This document shows positions 52,201 through 61,566 of a stretch of 64,000 bases of DNA, piece by piece; position 1 is the first letter of the stretch, and each line of letters starts with the position of its first letter. The translations under genes were made by a program, and so were the position numbers. This DNA comes from Isochrysis galbana (Eukaryota > Haptophyta > Isochrysidales > Isochrysidaceae). The stretch is taken from assembly GCA_018136815.1 (NCBI GenBank), contig CM030934.1:1520979-1584978 (forward strand), written 5' to 3'. The notes below the pieces were generated by a model that saw only the letters and a list, made by a program, of their open reading frames with translations, was not told the origin of the DNA and made no database searches.

Positions 52201-53434
52201 TAGGCCCAGGCCAATACTTGTAGTAAAACTCGCCCAAACTTGCGGGCCAAACTTGCGGGATTCTTGCAACAGCCCGCCCAAACTTGTAGCCATTCTTGTA
52301 GCAATTCTTGCCCAAACTTGTAGCCATTCTTGTAGTTGTAGCAATTAGGGGTAAGGCAGAGTTTCGGAAATAACGAAATAACTCGTAAATTTGGACACAT
52401 AACACATAACACATAACACACACTCACATGGCCTCCTGCTCCCTTTTGTTGTTGTTGTAACGTAACAGTAATGACGCCTGTATCTGATCAGCGAGTGACG
52501 ATGAACGATTCGGACCAAACATAATGGCCAATAAAGAAAAGACGCGCTCACACGAAGCCGAGTTTGGAGTCATGCAAAAGGCGATCCTTGCCGCCTCTGC
52601 CCACGCGGGGAACTTGGTGTGGTTCCTTGCCCACCAACACAACACCTCCTTCGTAAATGTCAGCACCTCGGAGTGATCAATGCGAGTCGCGCGGCATGTG
52701 CTCAAGTACGTGGGAAGCTCATCAAGGAGCCTCTGCGTGATTGAAGGCAAATGGTCGCTGTCGCCGAAGGCTGCGAGGCCCGGGGTCATGGTCTTGCCGG
52801 CCCTTCGCCGCACGGGCTCGTCGTCTTCGCTCTCCTCCTCCTCCTCGTTCTCCACCACCTCGCTTGTGCTGCGTTGCTCGGGCTCGGGATCAACGCCATC
52901 CCGAGGGAGGATGCTGTCACCCTCCGCCTCCGTGAGCGACGCAGCTCGTCGCGTACAGTGACGCTTGCCTACGCAGGAGGTGAGGGAGGATTGAGATGCG
53001 CGTCCACGGGCTCACACGTGCAAGCAGGCTAGCACGCAGTGGGCAGAGGGGAGAGGGAGAGGGGGCTGGCATGGCTTACCTAGCCCCGACATCGCGCGCC
53101 GCGCCGCGCGCCGCAGCCTGTCTCCTCGGAGCTGAAGAGGGCAAGAGAGAGGGCCAATTTACTGTCATGAAAGGCCCTGTTTATGTTAAAGAGTCGCATC
53201 CGCGCGACAACTTGTTCACCGAGTCAACTTGTTGACCGCGACAACTTGTTCACCGCGAGGGAACATGTTGCTGTCTACTAATAAAGAGGAGATTATTATA
53301 CTGGATACTGGTAGAGAGCCCGGCGCCACGGCCCCAATCTTGCAGCCACTTGTAGAGAGGGCCCAAACTTCTGGCAAGTTGGGCGAGCCACCCAAACTTG
53401 CAGAACAAGTTGTACAAGTATTGGCCTGGGCCTA
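52201..53434 (-). mobile_element. hAT element, 1234 bp, perfect 22-bp TIR and 8-bp target duplication
   Basis: Both ends read TAGGCCCAGGCCAATACTTG outward-in, and ACGCGGAA flanks both sides (52193-52200 and 53435-53442), the hAT hallmark. 'cccaaacttg' and 'attcttgtag' words repeat near both ends. It carries only the C-terminal part of a transposase, so it is a deletion derivative. Perfect ends imply a recent insertion. Confidence 0.95.
52424..52858 (-). CDS. hAT transposase C-terminal fragment
   Basis: 144 codons, beginning with an acidic stretch (ENEEEEESEDDEPVRRR). The hAT dimerisation region follows: 'VLCWWARNHTKFPAWAEAAR', 'PNSASCERVFSLLAIMFGPN', 'RSSSLADQIQASLLLRYN'. The BED zinc finger and the catalytic triad's first residues are missing. 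It lies on the minus strand inside the 52201-53434 element. Confidence 0.85.
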   Translation of the reverse strand: MVENEEEEESEDDEPVRRRAGKTMTPGLAAFGDSDHLPSITQRLLDELPTYLSTCRATRIDHSEVLTFTKEVLCWWARNHTKFPAWAEAARIAFCMTPNSASCERVFSLLAIMFGPNRSSSLADQIQASLLLRYNNNKREQEAM

Positions 53435-53699
53435 ACGCGGAAGTCTCCACATCCATCCACGGCCCATGCCAGAGGCTGTGACGAGCAGCATCGCCAGGAT
53501 GGCGCCGCTCATGCTCTCCTCCATGTGTCCGCAGAACTTGAAGGCTGGGCCGCGGATCTCCTCGTAGGTGCGGTGACCGAGTCGCTTGGCGATGAAGACA
53601 AAGTACTGGCCCATATCGAAGGAGCGAGGCTTGTGGAGGAGGGGAAGAGGGAAGAGGAGAGCGGGGTGTGGAAGATGTCTGGGAGGAAGACTCTCTGGA

Positions 53700-54060
53700 G
53701 TTTCGCCAGATGCGTGCGCACGCCGTGCGCATGATGAGTGGCAATCACATGCGCGGGGGTCCCGTGCGTGGAAAGTTTCGTCAAGCGCACGCCGTGCAAT
53801 CCCCCCGCGGGACTCCGTGCGTGCGCATGGAAGTTTCCACACGCCGTCACCGATGAGCAGAAAAGATGCGCATGATGAGATTTCTCTCGGGCCCCCCGCG
53901 GGGACGCCGTGCGGCGTGCGCATGCAAGTTTCCACACGCCGTCATCGATTGGCGCGTGATGAGATTTCTCTCGGGCCCCCCGCGGGGACGCCGTGCGTGC
54001 GCATGGAAGTTTCCAAGTTCCAAGTTTCCACACGCCGTCACCGATGCGCAAGAAGGGTCG
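53700..54060. repeat. Tandem R6-type GC units
   Basis: 'ccgcggggacgccgtgcg' and 'aagtttccacacgccgtca' alternate three times between 53800 and 54045, with steps of about 80-95 bp. Frames across them give arginine-rich peptides and are not genes. Confidence 0.8.
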
Positions 54061-54099
54061 GTGCACATCACGTCATACGCATCAACTGCGGGAGTTGAC

Positions 54100-54200
54100 G
54101 CAAGGCGGGAAGTGAGCGAGAGGAAGGGAAATGGGCGTGGCTACAGTAGTTAACCCCATGGCCACGCGAGAAGCGAGAATTTTAAAAGTTTTTTTTTCGG
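54100..54200 (+). repeat. LINE/SINE 3' tail
   Basis: 'gaagcgagaattttaaaag' followed by T's at 54169-54199, preceded by 3' UTR-like 'gggcgtggctacagtag'. Confidence 0.65.
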
Positions 54201-54402
54201 AGCGAGATCGCGTCCTTTCCCTTTCCCTCGCGCGAGCGCGGAGAGACCCCCCACGAGATATCTTGGGACCGGAGAATGTTTTGGACGAATCTTCCTGCCG
54301 TCGGCCGAGGAGAGGCGGACGGAGAGAGAGAGAGAGTGAGTCTCGCAGAGCGACTGCAGAACGAGAAGTCGAAGTCATGCCGGTTTATTAACTTAAACGA
54401 GC

Positions 54403-54545
54403 CAACAATTATAGTAATAGCAAAAACAAAATTCGAATCGCAAATTTCGAGACCAAAATCTGCAAACCTGGACTTGAGACCATGGGGAATCCGAATCGGT
54501 GTGTCTTGTGCGTCAGTGGCAACACGGGGAACTGTTCAATTGTAA
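54403..54545 (+). repeat. Repeat R4 copy 2
   Basis: Near-identical to 44785-44930, beginning 'caacaattatagtaatagca'. Confidence 0.85.
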
Positions 54546-54559
54546 TTGTGAGCGCGTAC

Positions 54560-55400
54560 CTTACACGAATATTCATGCCTACAGCCTTCAGATGGGCAGG
54601 AATACAACAGCGGAGCTGTGCAATGGAGGTGGCGTTCCGTCGAAGGAGGACCACGCGAACGTTTTATTTTTACATCATCTATGAATTATGATTAGAAACA
54701 ATGTTTTTGATTTCCCCGGCCGCTAAGGCGCGCAGGTGCGCGGAGGGCTGTCGTGTTAGTAGTGTAGGGCTAGTGACTAGTGTCACTAGTCACTAGTCAC
54801 TACTAGTGAGAGTAGTGGTACTAATGCTCAGTTATATTAAAAATAAAAGAGGGGGGGGGGGCTCGTGCCTCCCCCATGGGTGAACCAAGTATATACTTCA
54901 AGTATATAAACTCAGTAGTCAGTTGTTTGCTGTTGTTTGTTGCAATCTGCATCCAATGTCTGCCGGAAGACGAACGACGAATGACTTCTGAAGACTCGCC
55001 CACACGTCCTTCTACTTTGTACTCCTACTCATCTGCGCTAAATTTTCGCCGACAACACTCAGGCTCTAGGCAGTAGGCTGTGGTCATCACGTCGTTACTT
55101 TACCTTGGAGTGCATTTATTCCCTATGTATTCCTATCTTGCCATGAAGAAGGTGTGAATCTTCACTCTCAACTGATTGTTGAGCCCAGTGATGATGGCCC
55201 AACAAAGTGAGAATTTGCGCGGCAGCTCGTAAAAACACGTCCTTTTCATATTGTAGTCTGTGCTGCCTGTCAACTGGCTCTTGCCGACGCCGGACGGGGC
55301 GCCAGACAGACCCTACATTACATGCCTTTCGTTCAGATCACCTGGCTCCCCAAGGTGCGCATGGCGCGCATCGGCAGCCGTTGCACGAAACATTAGCGAT
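54560..55400. other. Intergenic, with a hairpin-bearing R1 end near 54850-54910
   Basis: A dense 'ctagtgactagtgtcactag' palindrome lies at 54767-54800. A G tract and 'ggctcgtgcctcccccatgg', as in R1, lead to a degraded TATA hairpin at 54884-54905. No gene supported. Confidence 0.45.
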
Positions 55401-55410
55401 TCTTCCAGTT

Positions 55411-55623
55411 TGACGCCCCTTCCGGCACGTCACAGGCCTGCCGGAATGCTGCTGTGCGCAAGGAGGTTGCAGATGCGGTCATGAAGGCCATGGTGAACGT
55501 AAAATCCGCTGAGATTTCCCCTAAAAATTTGGTCGTGCGATTCGCAGAGTCTGTAGATGGCTTCCCTCTCCCAAAAGGCTACTCTGACAATCCAGAGTTA
55601 AAGGCACCTTCAAAGGCCGACTG
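55411..55623 (+). pseudogene. Coding-like exon remnant, family unknown
   Basis: An open stretch of 71 codons without ATG, preceded by an acceptor-like 'ttcttccag', reads 'RKEVADAVMKAMVNVKSAEI' and 'VVRFAESVDGFPLPKGYSDN'. It has regular composition, but downstream continuation has several stops. It may be one exon or a relic. Confidence 0.35.
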
Positions 55624-56600
55624 AATGGCTTTAAAGCGTATGCAAGAGCGAGACCTCGGGGAAGTGCAGAGGGGCTGCATGCGATGCTTGCACGGATGAT
55701 TTTTGCTGACCCGGGGTACATCATGACCAGTATCATGACTTGCTCAAAATGCCTGTAAGAAGCAAGAATGAATTGGCCAGGCGTTTTCGTAATGAAGGAA
55801 GCACCAGGGGTTGCATGTGCTTGCACATGTTTTTATGATCGACTCGTGCGCTTGCACTTGTGTTGAAGATGCGAGGATACCCAAGGAAGAGTGACACGGC
55901 GTTCATCTGCGTCAAAAAGTCCAACTTGTTTATCTCTGACCTTCTGCCACCTGGAGCGAAGAAGAGGGGTCGGCCTCACACTGCATCTCTGGGGGTGGCG
56001 GGGAAATCGACCTAATTCGAGAGTACTTCCTGATAATAAATAAATTTAAGAAAAATGCTTGGCAAGAATTCCCGGTCTCCTCTTTCTCGCTAGGTCCTTC
56101 CTCAACATTGGATTCTTGATTTTGAGTTAATATCTACACTGCGCGCAAAAATGTATTTTTAATAATAATAATCAATGTTATATCCTAGCCAACCCCACTA
56201 GCTAATTGGACATAACGTCTCAGTCCCGGAATCCCGCCATGCCTGACGGGCCAAGTGTCCGAGTGATACCGGGGGGTGGGGGCACTGCCCCCTCCCCTCG
56301 ATATTTGTCCTCCCCCCAGTGCATGCACCGGCCCCGCGCACCCCAGCGCGTCCTCTCCTCGAGTCCACGCTGGGGGAAAACCCCTTTCGGGTAAAAGCAA
56401 CGCAGGGGGGGGGGGCATTCGTGAGATAGGAGCCCAGAAGCGCTAATCTCCCTCGCTGGAGCGAGTGGCCGCGGCGAGCCGCGGCCCTTCCCTCCTGGCT
56501 CTGGCGCCCCCGTCTTCTCTTACCCAAACGGGGCGAGAAGACACGTTTCTGCCGGAGGGGAGAGCTGCCGCTCCCCCCTCCCCTCCCTCTTCCCTTTTCC
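55624..56600. other. Intergenic, no supported gene
   Basis: AT-rich in 55990-56210, GC-rich after that with a G run at 56406-56415. Frames are short or low-complexity. Confidence 0.4.
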
Positions 56601-57090
56601 TCCTCTCTTCCCTGCGGCGGGGGCCCATGGCGCGCGCCTGCGGCCCCTCTTCAGGTCCCCAGGAGGCCGGCAGGGGCCTGGGAGCACAGCTCAGGGGCAG
56701 GTGAGGCTGGGGCATGGCCCTGGCCCCTCCTGCCTCTCCCTCGCTGGCTCTCGAGCCCCTGCCAGTCGACTGGAGCTGGCTGGGGGGTCCTGATCAGGGG
56801 GGCCCAGGGGGAGGAGGGGCTGGTCAGAGGGATGGGCAGGCCACGACGGGCCAGGGCGGGCGAGTCAGGCGGGCCTGTGGGGAGAGGAATGGGTCAGCAG
56901 GGCTGTGTGCTCCTGGCAAGCCATCAGGCGTGCCAGGAGAGTGGGTGGTTCCTCCCCCATGGCAGGGGAGGAGTGGAGAGAGAGGTGGGCTCGTGCCCCC
57001 CCATGGGCGAACTAAGTATAAACTTAGTTGTGAAATGTGAAATGTATTTAATATTCACACCGCCTCGCAGCGTGTGGCACTGGAAGAAAA
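56600..57090 (+). repeat. R1 copy 5 with TATA hairpin and truncated tail
   Basis: From 56720 matches the R1 copy at 13925-14221; AACTAAG-TATAAA-CTTAGTT is at 57010-57029. It is followed by 'gtatttaatattcacaccgcctcgc', a reversed LINE tail fragment. Confidence 0.75.
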
Positions 57091-57914
57091 CTCGCCTGTC
57101 AGCTGTCATATTTCTTAGTCTCGGTACGAGCGCGCGTTTACAATAACTACATACATCGCATGCATGAACTTGAGGACTTGAGGGGCTCTGGGGAATTGGT
57201 GACAAGAGCCCGCTTTCGCGTGGTAGGGAGTGTGAGAGGGGGGCGGGTGGCGGGTGGGGGGTGGTCGAAAATTAACAACCTTCGCCGCGTGAGGCTGACG
57301 AATTGTGATGGCCCATAGGGCCTGAGGGCAATGAAAGGTGCGGGCCATCAAAAGTCCCAGTGCACCACCCGAACACGGGGGAAAATTTACCCCCGCATAT
57401 ATACGCCGAGGTGGTATAAGTTTATAATGGGCCGGGGGGCCAGGGCCCCCCGCGCGGTATCTGAGTGTCGAGCCCCCTCCGGTACATATATTTTTAAGAA
57501 TAGTCGCGTAGCAGTACGGATCCAGATTCTTGCGACACTGGGATCTTGAATTCATACTTCTAGTGTGAAGATACCGATGGGGGCGAGCGAGCGGATGGTT
57601 GATCGGACTTGGCCCGAGCCGACCGACTGGGCTAGGGGGTGGACCAATTTTGGTCGAGTCCTCAGTATGAGATTCGGGGCTTATCACTGATAAGGGTGGA
57701 GGCCTCCGATTGGACTTGAGGAGGTCCGGTCGAGCGCTCGAGCGCCTAGCCCAAAGACGCCAAAGCTATTTTGGCCGGGTCCGTATACCTACTGCAGTAA
57801 AGCTACGATTTTTCTGAGGTTATAATGTAGCTTAGATGGAGAAGGATGGGTTGGATAGACTACTGAGTATAGCGAGTAGATTGTGGCGAGTGTTGATGGA
57901 TCTGAAAGAGGCAC
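57091..57914. other. Intergenic before the resolvase cluster
   Basis: Includes part of repeat R4 (about 57295-57345). No domain-bearing frame. The region gives no evidence for a terminal inverted repeat of a viral insert. Confidence 0.4.
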
Positions 57915-58199
57915 TCACGCGTCGACGCCGAAGTCGAGAAAGAAATCAGTCTGTTGTTTGAGTGTCTGGTACCCGTGTCGGTCGATGTGTTGCTGCCAGT
58001 GGTAGTTGGCGATCTGGAGCCGAGTGTAGTCGTTGAGCTCCTCCTTGACTCGCCCATCCAGGTACAGGTGAATCCGCCACATGCAGGAGTAGTAGTACCA
58101 GGTGGCATCGTACTTGCGCGACTGCAGCGAGTCCAGGATCTGCTTGCAGTCGAACTCGCGCTTCGGCTTGACGAGCGGCGCGAGGATCAGGAGGCACAT
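57915..58199 (-). CDS. Hypothetical protein divergent from the resolvase
   Basis: 94 codons from ATG 58199, with the frame open about 29 codons further upstream ('LQHVAHWITFLWGNGVGRD'). It contains 'KQILDSLQSRKYDATWYYYS' and 'LNDYTRLQIANYHWQQHIDR', aromatic-rich and well-ordered. The stop is followed by short AT-rich DNA. It starts about 160 bp from the resolvase start on the other strand, a compact arrangement typical of virus-like DNA. No family was recognised. Confidence 0.5.
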   Translation of the reverse strand: MCLLILAPLVKPKREFDCKQILDSLQSRKYDATWYYYSCMWRIHLYLDGRVKEELNDYTRLQIANYHWQQHIDRHGYQTLKQQTDFFLDFGVDA

Positions 58200-58357
58200 G
58201 TCGCGTCCGACCCCGTTGCCCCACAGGAAGGTGATCCAGTGGGCGACGTGTTGTAGCGATCGGCCCGCCGAGCCGCCGCACGCCTAGCACTCCGGAGCAA
58301 AGTGAAGTTGATTCAACGCAGTGGCTTTGACAGTTTTCTGACGATAGTGCAACCACG

Positions 58358-58906
58358 ATGAGTGCTCCGTACGTCATATCGATCGACGTTGGGATCAAGA
58401 ATATGGGAATGTGCGTCTACGATGCGGAGAAAGAGCAAGTGGTGTATTGGAACGCCGAAGCCCTCGTCACGGGTGGCAAGTACGCGCCGATGCGCAACGT
58501 CGAGTACGTTTACGCCTTCATCCAAAAACATTCGCGCTACTTCTCGCAGGCGTGCGCCGTCGTAGTGGAGCGCCAGATGCGAGTTAACATGCGCATCATT
58601 GAGGCTGTGTTCAAAGCAGTGTTTTACCCAATATGCACGGTGCTAGCGCCTCGCAACGTCAAGATGCACTTCGACCTCGGCCGCAACAATTACCGGCTCA
58701 ACAAACAGGCCGCAGTGCAGTGGATGCACGCATTTACTAAGGACCGCCCCGACTTCTTTGATGGCACACTCTCGCACACGGCAGATGTGCACACAAAGCA
58801 AGACGACCTCGCCGACGCGCTAGTCATGCTAGTGTACTTCCTGGATACCTACGACTTTAATTCTGAGAGCCTCATCAATCCTCCTGTTATTAATGTCTGC
58901 GTTTAA
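58358..58906 (+). CDS. Holliday junction resolvase of the poxvirus A22/NCLDV type
   Basis: 182 residues, single exon, ATG 58358. The RNase H-like fold is marked by 'ISIDVGIKNMGMCVYD' (Asp10), 'VVVERQMR' (Glu71) and 'KQDDLADALVM' (Asp149/150/153), which supply the metal-binding acidic residues. Such enzymes cut four-way junctions; in NCLDVs they resolve replication concatemers, and a related family (Cce1/Ydc2) acts in fungal mitochondria. The GIKN..xcv form and absence of an N-terminal targeting sequence favour the viral type. Its stop overlaps the next start, as in compact viral genomes. It may be an endogenous viral gene or a host gene of viral origin. Confidence 0.85.
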   Translation: MSAPYVISIDVGIKNMGMCVYDAEKEQVVYWNAEALVTGGKYAPMRNVEYVYAFIQKHSRYFSQACAVVVERQMRVNMRIIEAVFKAVFYPICTVLAPRNVKMHFDLGRNNYRLNKQAAVQWMHAFTKDRPDFFDGTLSHTADVHTKQDDLADALVMLVYFLDTYDFNSESLINPPVINVCV

Positions 58907-59135
58907 AGCGGACGCGCGCTTTCATGGACACGAGAGCACACCGCCTTCATCACCCGAGATGCCACGATCCATGCACGCGCTCGCCAAGGACTACGAAAAG
59001 CAGTACGAGGAGGAGCTGTGGGACGTGTATTTTGCGATGCGCGTGCACGGCCGGAACGTGTTTGGCGCCTCGTTCCTGCAGATGTCGACACTCGCAGACT
59101 TCGCGGGAGACGCGATACACCTCGAATGGACATAA
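58893..59135 (+). CDS. Small hypothetical protein overlapping the resolvase end
   Basis: 80 codons; its ATG (58893) lies 14 bases inside the resolvase frame, in a different phase. Helical residues 'ALAKDYEKQYEEELWDVYFA' and 'FLQMSTLADFAGDAIHLEW' are visible. It likely belongs to the same insert. No family known. Confidence 0.5.
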   Translation: MSAFKADARFHGHESTPPSSPEMPRSMHALAKDYEKQYEEELWDVYFAMRVHGRNVFGASFLQMSTLADFAGDAIHLEWT

Positions 59136-59224
59136 ACCCAATCGAGACACAGTAGAGACAAGCAAGGGCGAGAAGGACGAACAAGCCCGTGATCCAACAG
59201 ACACAAGATGACAAATGACCAACA

Positions 59225-59425
59225 ACAGGCCTGCCCGGAACCCGCGCTTTGAACCAGGCTCGTGGTAGCGCACCCGAGCCGAACCCCGGATACCGAAGAC
59301 AAAGGAATGAAGGGGGGAAGGGGAGGAGGTGGAGGAAAGGGAAGTTAAGGGCGGTGGCAACAGGGATGGGGAAGTACCCTAGTCTAGTAGGTGTGTAGCC
59401 TAGAATCTTCAGATGTTTTTTTTAA
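59225..59425 (+). repeat. S2 retroposon copy
   Basis: Ends 'tgtgtagcctagaatcttca' then 'gatgttttttttt'. The body has 'ggaggtggaggaaaggg' purine-rich DNA. Confidence 0.7.
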
Positions 59426-59554
59426 TGAGAGTGAGTGTGAGTGTCATTACGTGTTCCTAGACAATTAACAATCGCATTGACAAACACAACTTTGGCAATG
59501 ACAATGTAGCTGCTTATGGTCTCCGGCTGGGGTTTATGATCTCCGGCTGAGGCT

Positions 59555-59692
59555 CGTGGGGGGGGGGGGGGGGGAGGAAGCGGAAGAAGTGGAAGGAGCA
59601 GGGAGATAAGGGCGGCGGCAATAGAGTGGTATTCGGAGCTTCCGTGCCATTAGTAGGTGTATAGCCCGGAATCTTCAGATTTTTTTCAAAGC
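59555..59692 (+). repeat. S2 retroposon copy, 5'-truncated
   Basis: Starts at a G tract (59559-59572), then 'ataagggcggcggcaata' and ends 'tagcccggaatcttcagatt' plus T's. Confidence 0.75.
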
Positions 59693-59886
59693 AGTCATCA
59701 GCTTACCACTCACTGCTCACTCGTTCACACACAACATGGAAGAATAGTACGGTTTTGGTGTGCCATCTCGTTCGTGCCATTCTGCACCGCTTCGGGAAAT
59801 CCCAATCTATGAAGACTAAGACAATTTGTCTACGGTCTATCGCATGCGTCCATCGCGACCAAAGTCGTATTCTTTCGAGGTCTCCA

Positions 59887-60996
59887 TCAAACCTCCAGTG
59901 CATCGTAGTGGACACCACCTCTATATAGCACCCTAATGATTTTGTCCTCACTGTGACTTTTGGGAGCTGGAAACCTAGAGATTCGCTTGAAGGAGCTGCC
60001 GTGGCTTTCATAGACGTGGACCGCCACTTGTTTGATGTGCGCTACAACAGCCATTTCGATCCCACCGCCCCATGCACCGCCTGTCGTGATTTTGCGGCAA
60101 TAAGCAGGAACAGAACATGCTGAGTCCCACAAGACCCATTCGCGCAGTGGGGAGTCGGCAATGAGGTGCTCTGGATTCGTTTCGATGAATTCTCCTATCT
60201 GCCGGCGTAGAGCATGGGCGGTGGTGCCGTCTCGCAAAGAAAAACAGAGTGAGTGAAACAGGCACGTTCCGTCTCCTGGCTGTCGAACGATCCGTCCCCG
60301 ACTGAGTATTTCAACCTTGCCACCATCCTCGCCAAGCTGCTTTCGTCCGCTTGCCCTCGCATCTGGATGATTTTCGCGCGCCTTGCGGAAATGAGGGCAT
60401 GTATCGGTTCGATGCGGCCCATCGCACTTGTCGCACGTGATTGAATTTAAGATCGCGCCTGCTCCTCGACTGTCGGTTGCCGTGTGCAGTTGTCGCGGCT
60501 CTGAAGCATTGGAGCTAGCAGCAGTGTGATGACTTGAGGGTGGGCGGCTGCCGATAGACACATCGTACCCAGAGCGGGATCGCTCCAAAGCTGACGTGAA
60601 AGTGGACGTCGCGTCCACACTACCGACGGGATCCAAATTGTGACGCGCAGCATGGCTTGATCCGTGGCTACTGAGTGTATAGACTCGGCGGGCTACGGAC
60701 GATGTGCAGGGCGAGACTATAGCCGCAGATCTGGGCAGTTCAGATGCAACAGATGAGGATGGGAAGAATGTGCAGACACCAGAACGTGCAGAAGTGCCCG
60801 ACACATGCGTGTGCACCGTGGCAAGTTTGGTCGGAGGGCGTGAACTGCGCGAGGAAGTACCCATGGGATGATTGAGTACGCTCCGCACAGGGCTCGTCTG
60901 CGGTGTGCGTGTGAGGGGCGGCAAAGATGATGGGCTGGATCCATTGACACTGCCCAGCCGCGTGCTGCTGGTGCCGAGCCTGTGACTCGGTGGCAT
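59887..60996 (-). CDS. OTU-domain cysteine protease with zinc knuckle
   Basis: 369 residues, single exon, ATG 60996. Residues 1-180 are Ser/Thr/Pro-rich and disordered. Residues 188-200 form CX2CX3HX4C (CDKCDGPHRTDTC), a zinc knuckle one residue short of the retroviral spacing. Residues 235-369 are an OTU domain: 'RQPGDGTCLFHSL' with Asp242 and Cys245, and 'GGVHYDALEV' with catalytic His363. OTU enzymes remove ubiquitin. The knuckle-OTU pairing and the single exon would also fit a domesticated or resident retroelement gene; nothing else in the locus decides this. Confidence 0.85.
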   Translation of the reverse strand: MPPSHRLGTSSTRLGSVNGSSPSSLPPLTRTPQTSPVRSVLNHPMGTSSRSSRPPTKLATVHTHVSGTSARSGVCTFFPSSSVASELPRSAAIVSPCTSSVARRVYTLSSHGSSHAARHNLDPVGSVDATSTFTSALERSRSGYDVSIGSRPPSSHHTAASSNASEPRQLHTATDSRGAGAILNSITCDKCDGPHRTDTCPHFRKARENHPDARASGRKQLGEDGGKVEILSRGRIVRQPGDGTCLFHSLCFSLRDGTTAHALRRQIGEFIETNPEHLIADSPLREWVLWDSACSVPAYCRKITTGGAWGGGIEMAVVAHIKQVAVHVYESHGSSFKRISRFPAPKSHSEDKIIRVLYRGGVHYDALEV

Positions 60997-61560
60997 TTGT
61001 CTCTGTTGGGCCGGACCCTCTGGCTCTTTCCCCGACCCCTCCCCTTGCGTTCTCCCTTCTCGGCCTCGCCGCTTTGCTCCCCCCCCCGCAAGGCGTCCGA
61101 CCTCTTCGTTCTCTCCCTTGCCCCCCCGTGCGCTTCTCGCTCCACTGGAGTACTATTTTCCTTCTCAGATATGTGTCGGTGCTCTGGAAGCAGAAGGCAG
61201 AAGAGACTGCGAGAGAGAGTAGTCGAGGAGGGAGAAAGTGGGAGTTCATTTTGGAAATCGTACGCGCACGGCTTCATTACTCTGGAGTAGCATCTCTCGG
61301 TGATGTCAATGAAGAAGGAAAGTCAATGAATTACTCGAGGTAGGAGCCAGAATAATGTGAGAGAAGACAACAGGAGCGCTCCTCGAACGGAAAACGGACA
61401 ACGAGGAGGGACATGTGAAAGAAAAAACGAAACCGCACGCACACAGCACACAGCAAGCTACGCCCGTCTTCATTGAGGATAACAAAGAGAAAAGAGAACC
61501 TAAATATGAGTAACAACCTCGAAATGGAAATGGCTGACCAACAAAGTTGCATACAAGTTA
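60997..61560. other. Intergenic between OTU gene and LINE D
   Basis: C-rich near 61075-61130, otherwise mixed. A weak upstream C run (9 bases at about 61079) repeats in miniature the tract pattern before the other minus-strand genes. No gene. Confidence 0.4.
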
Positions 61561-61566
61561 CCCTTT

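Larger units (their letters stand above)
51793..53614 (-). pseudogene. MGQYF-type conserved protein gene interrupted by a hAT element
   Basis: The 5' part starts at ATG 53614 (MGQYFVFIAKRLGHRTYEE) and runs to the hAT target site. The 3' part, 52200-51793, continues 'DFRVDLAKERYPSMWALIKP', 'GRWCKAKLMLIGDYSDEYDR' and ends in KRMKTQ. The 'MGQYF...GDxR...GRW....L.GDY' order resembles an uncharacterised family in algae and fungi that starts MGQY. Removing the element and one target copy joins the parts, but the 5' part is one base out of phase just before the site, so either a small intron or an indel is present too. Function unknown. Confidence 0.65.

Noticed and set aside
53700..54060. CRISPR-like array
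   Set aside because: Units are GC palindromes with irregular 80-95 bp spacing and no unique spacers; this is eukaryotic tandem repeat DNA.
58358..58906. Host mitochondrial Cce1/Ydc2 resolvase
   Set aside because: No N-terminal targeting peptide is present and the compact overlapping neighbours favour a viral type, though only a phylogeny could exclude it.
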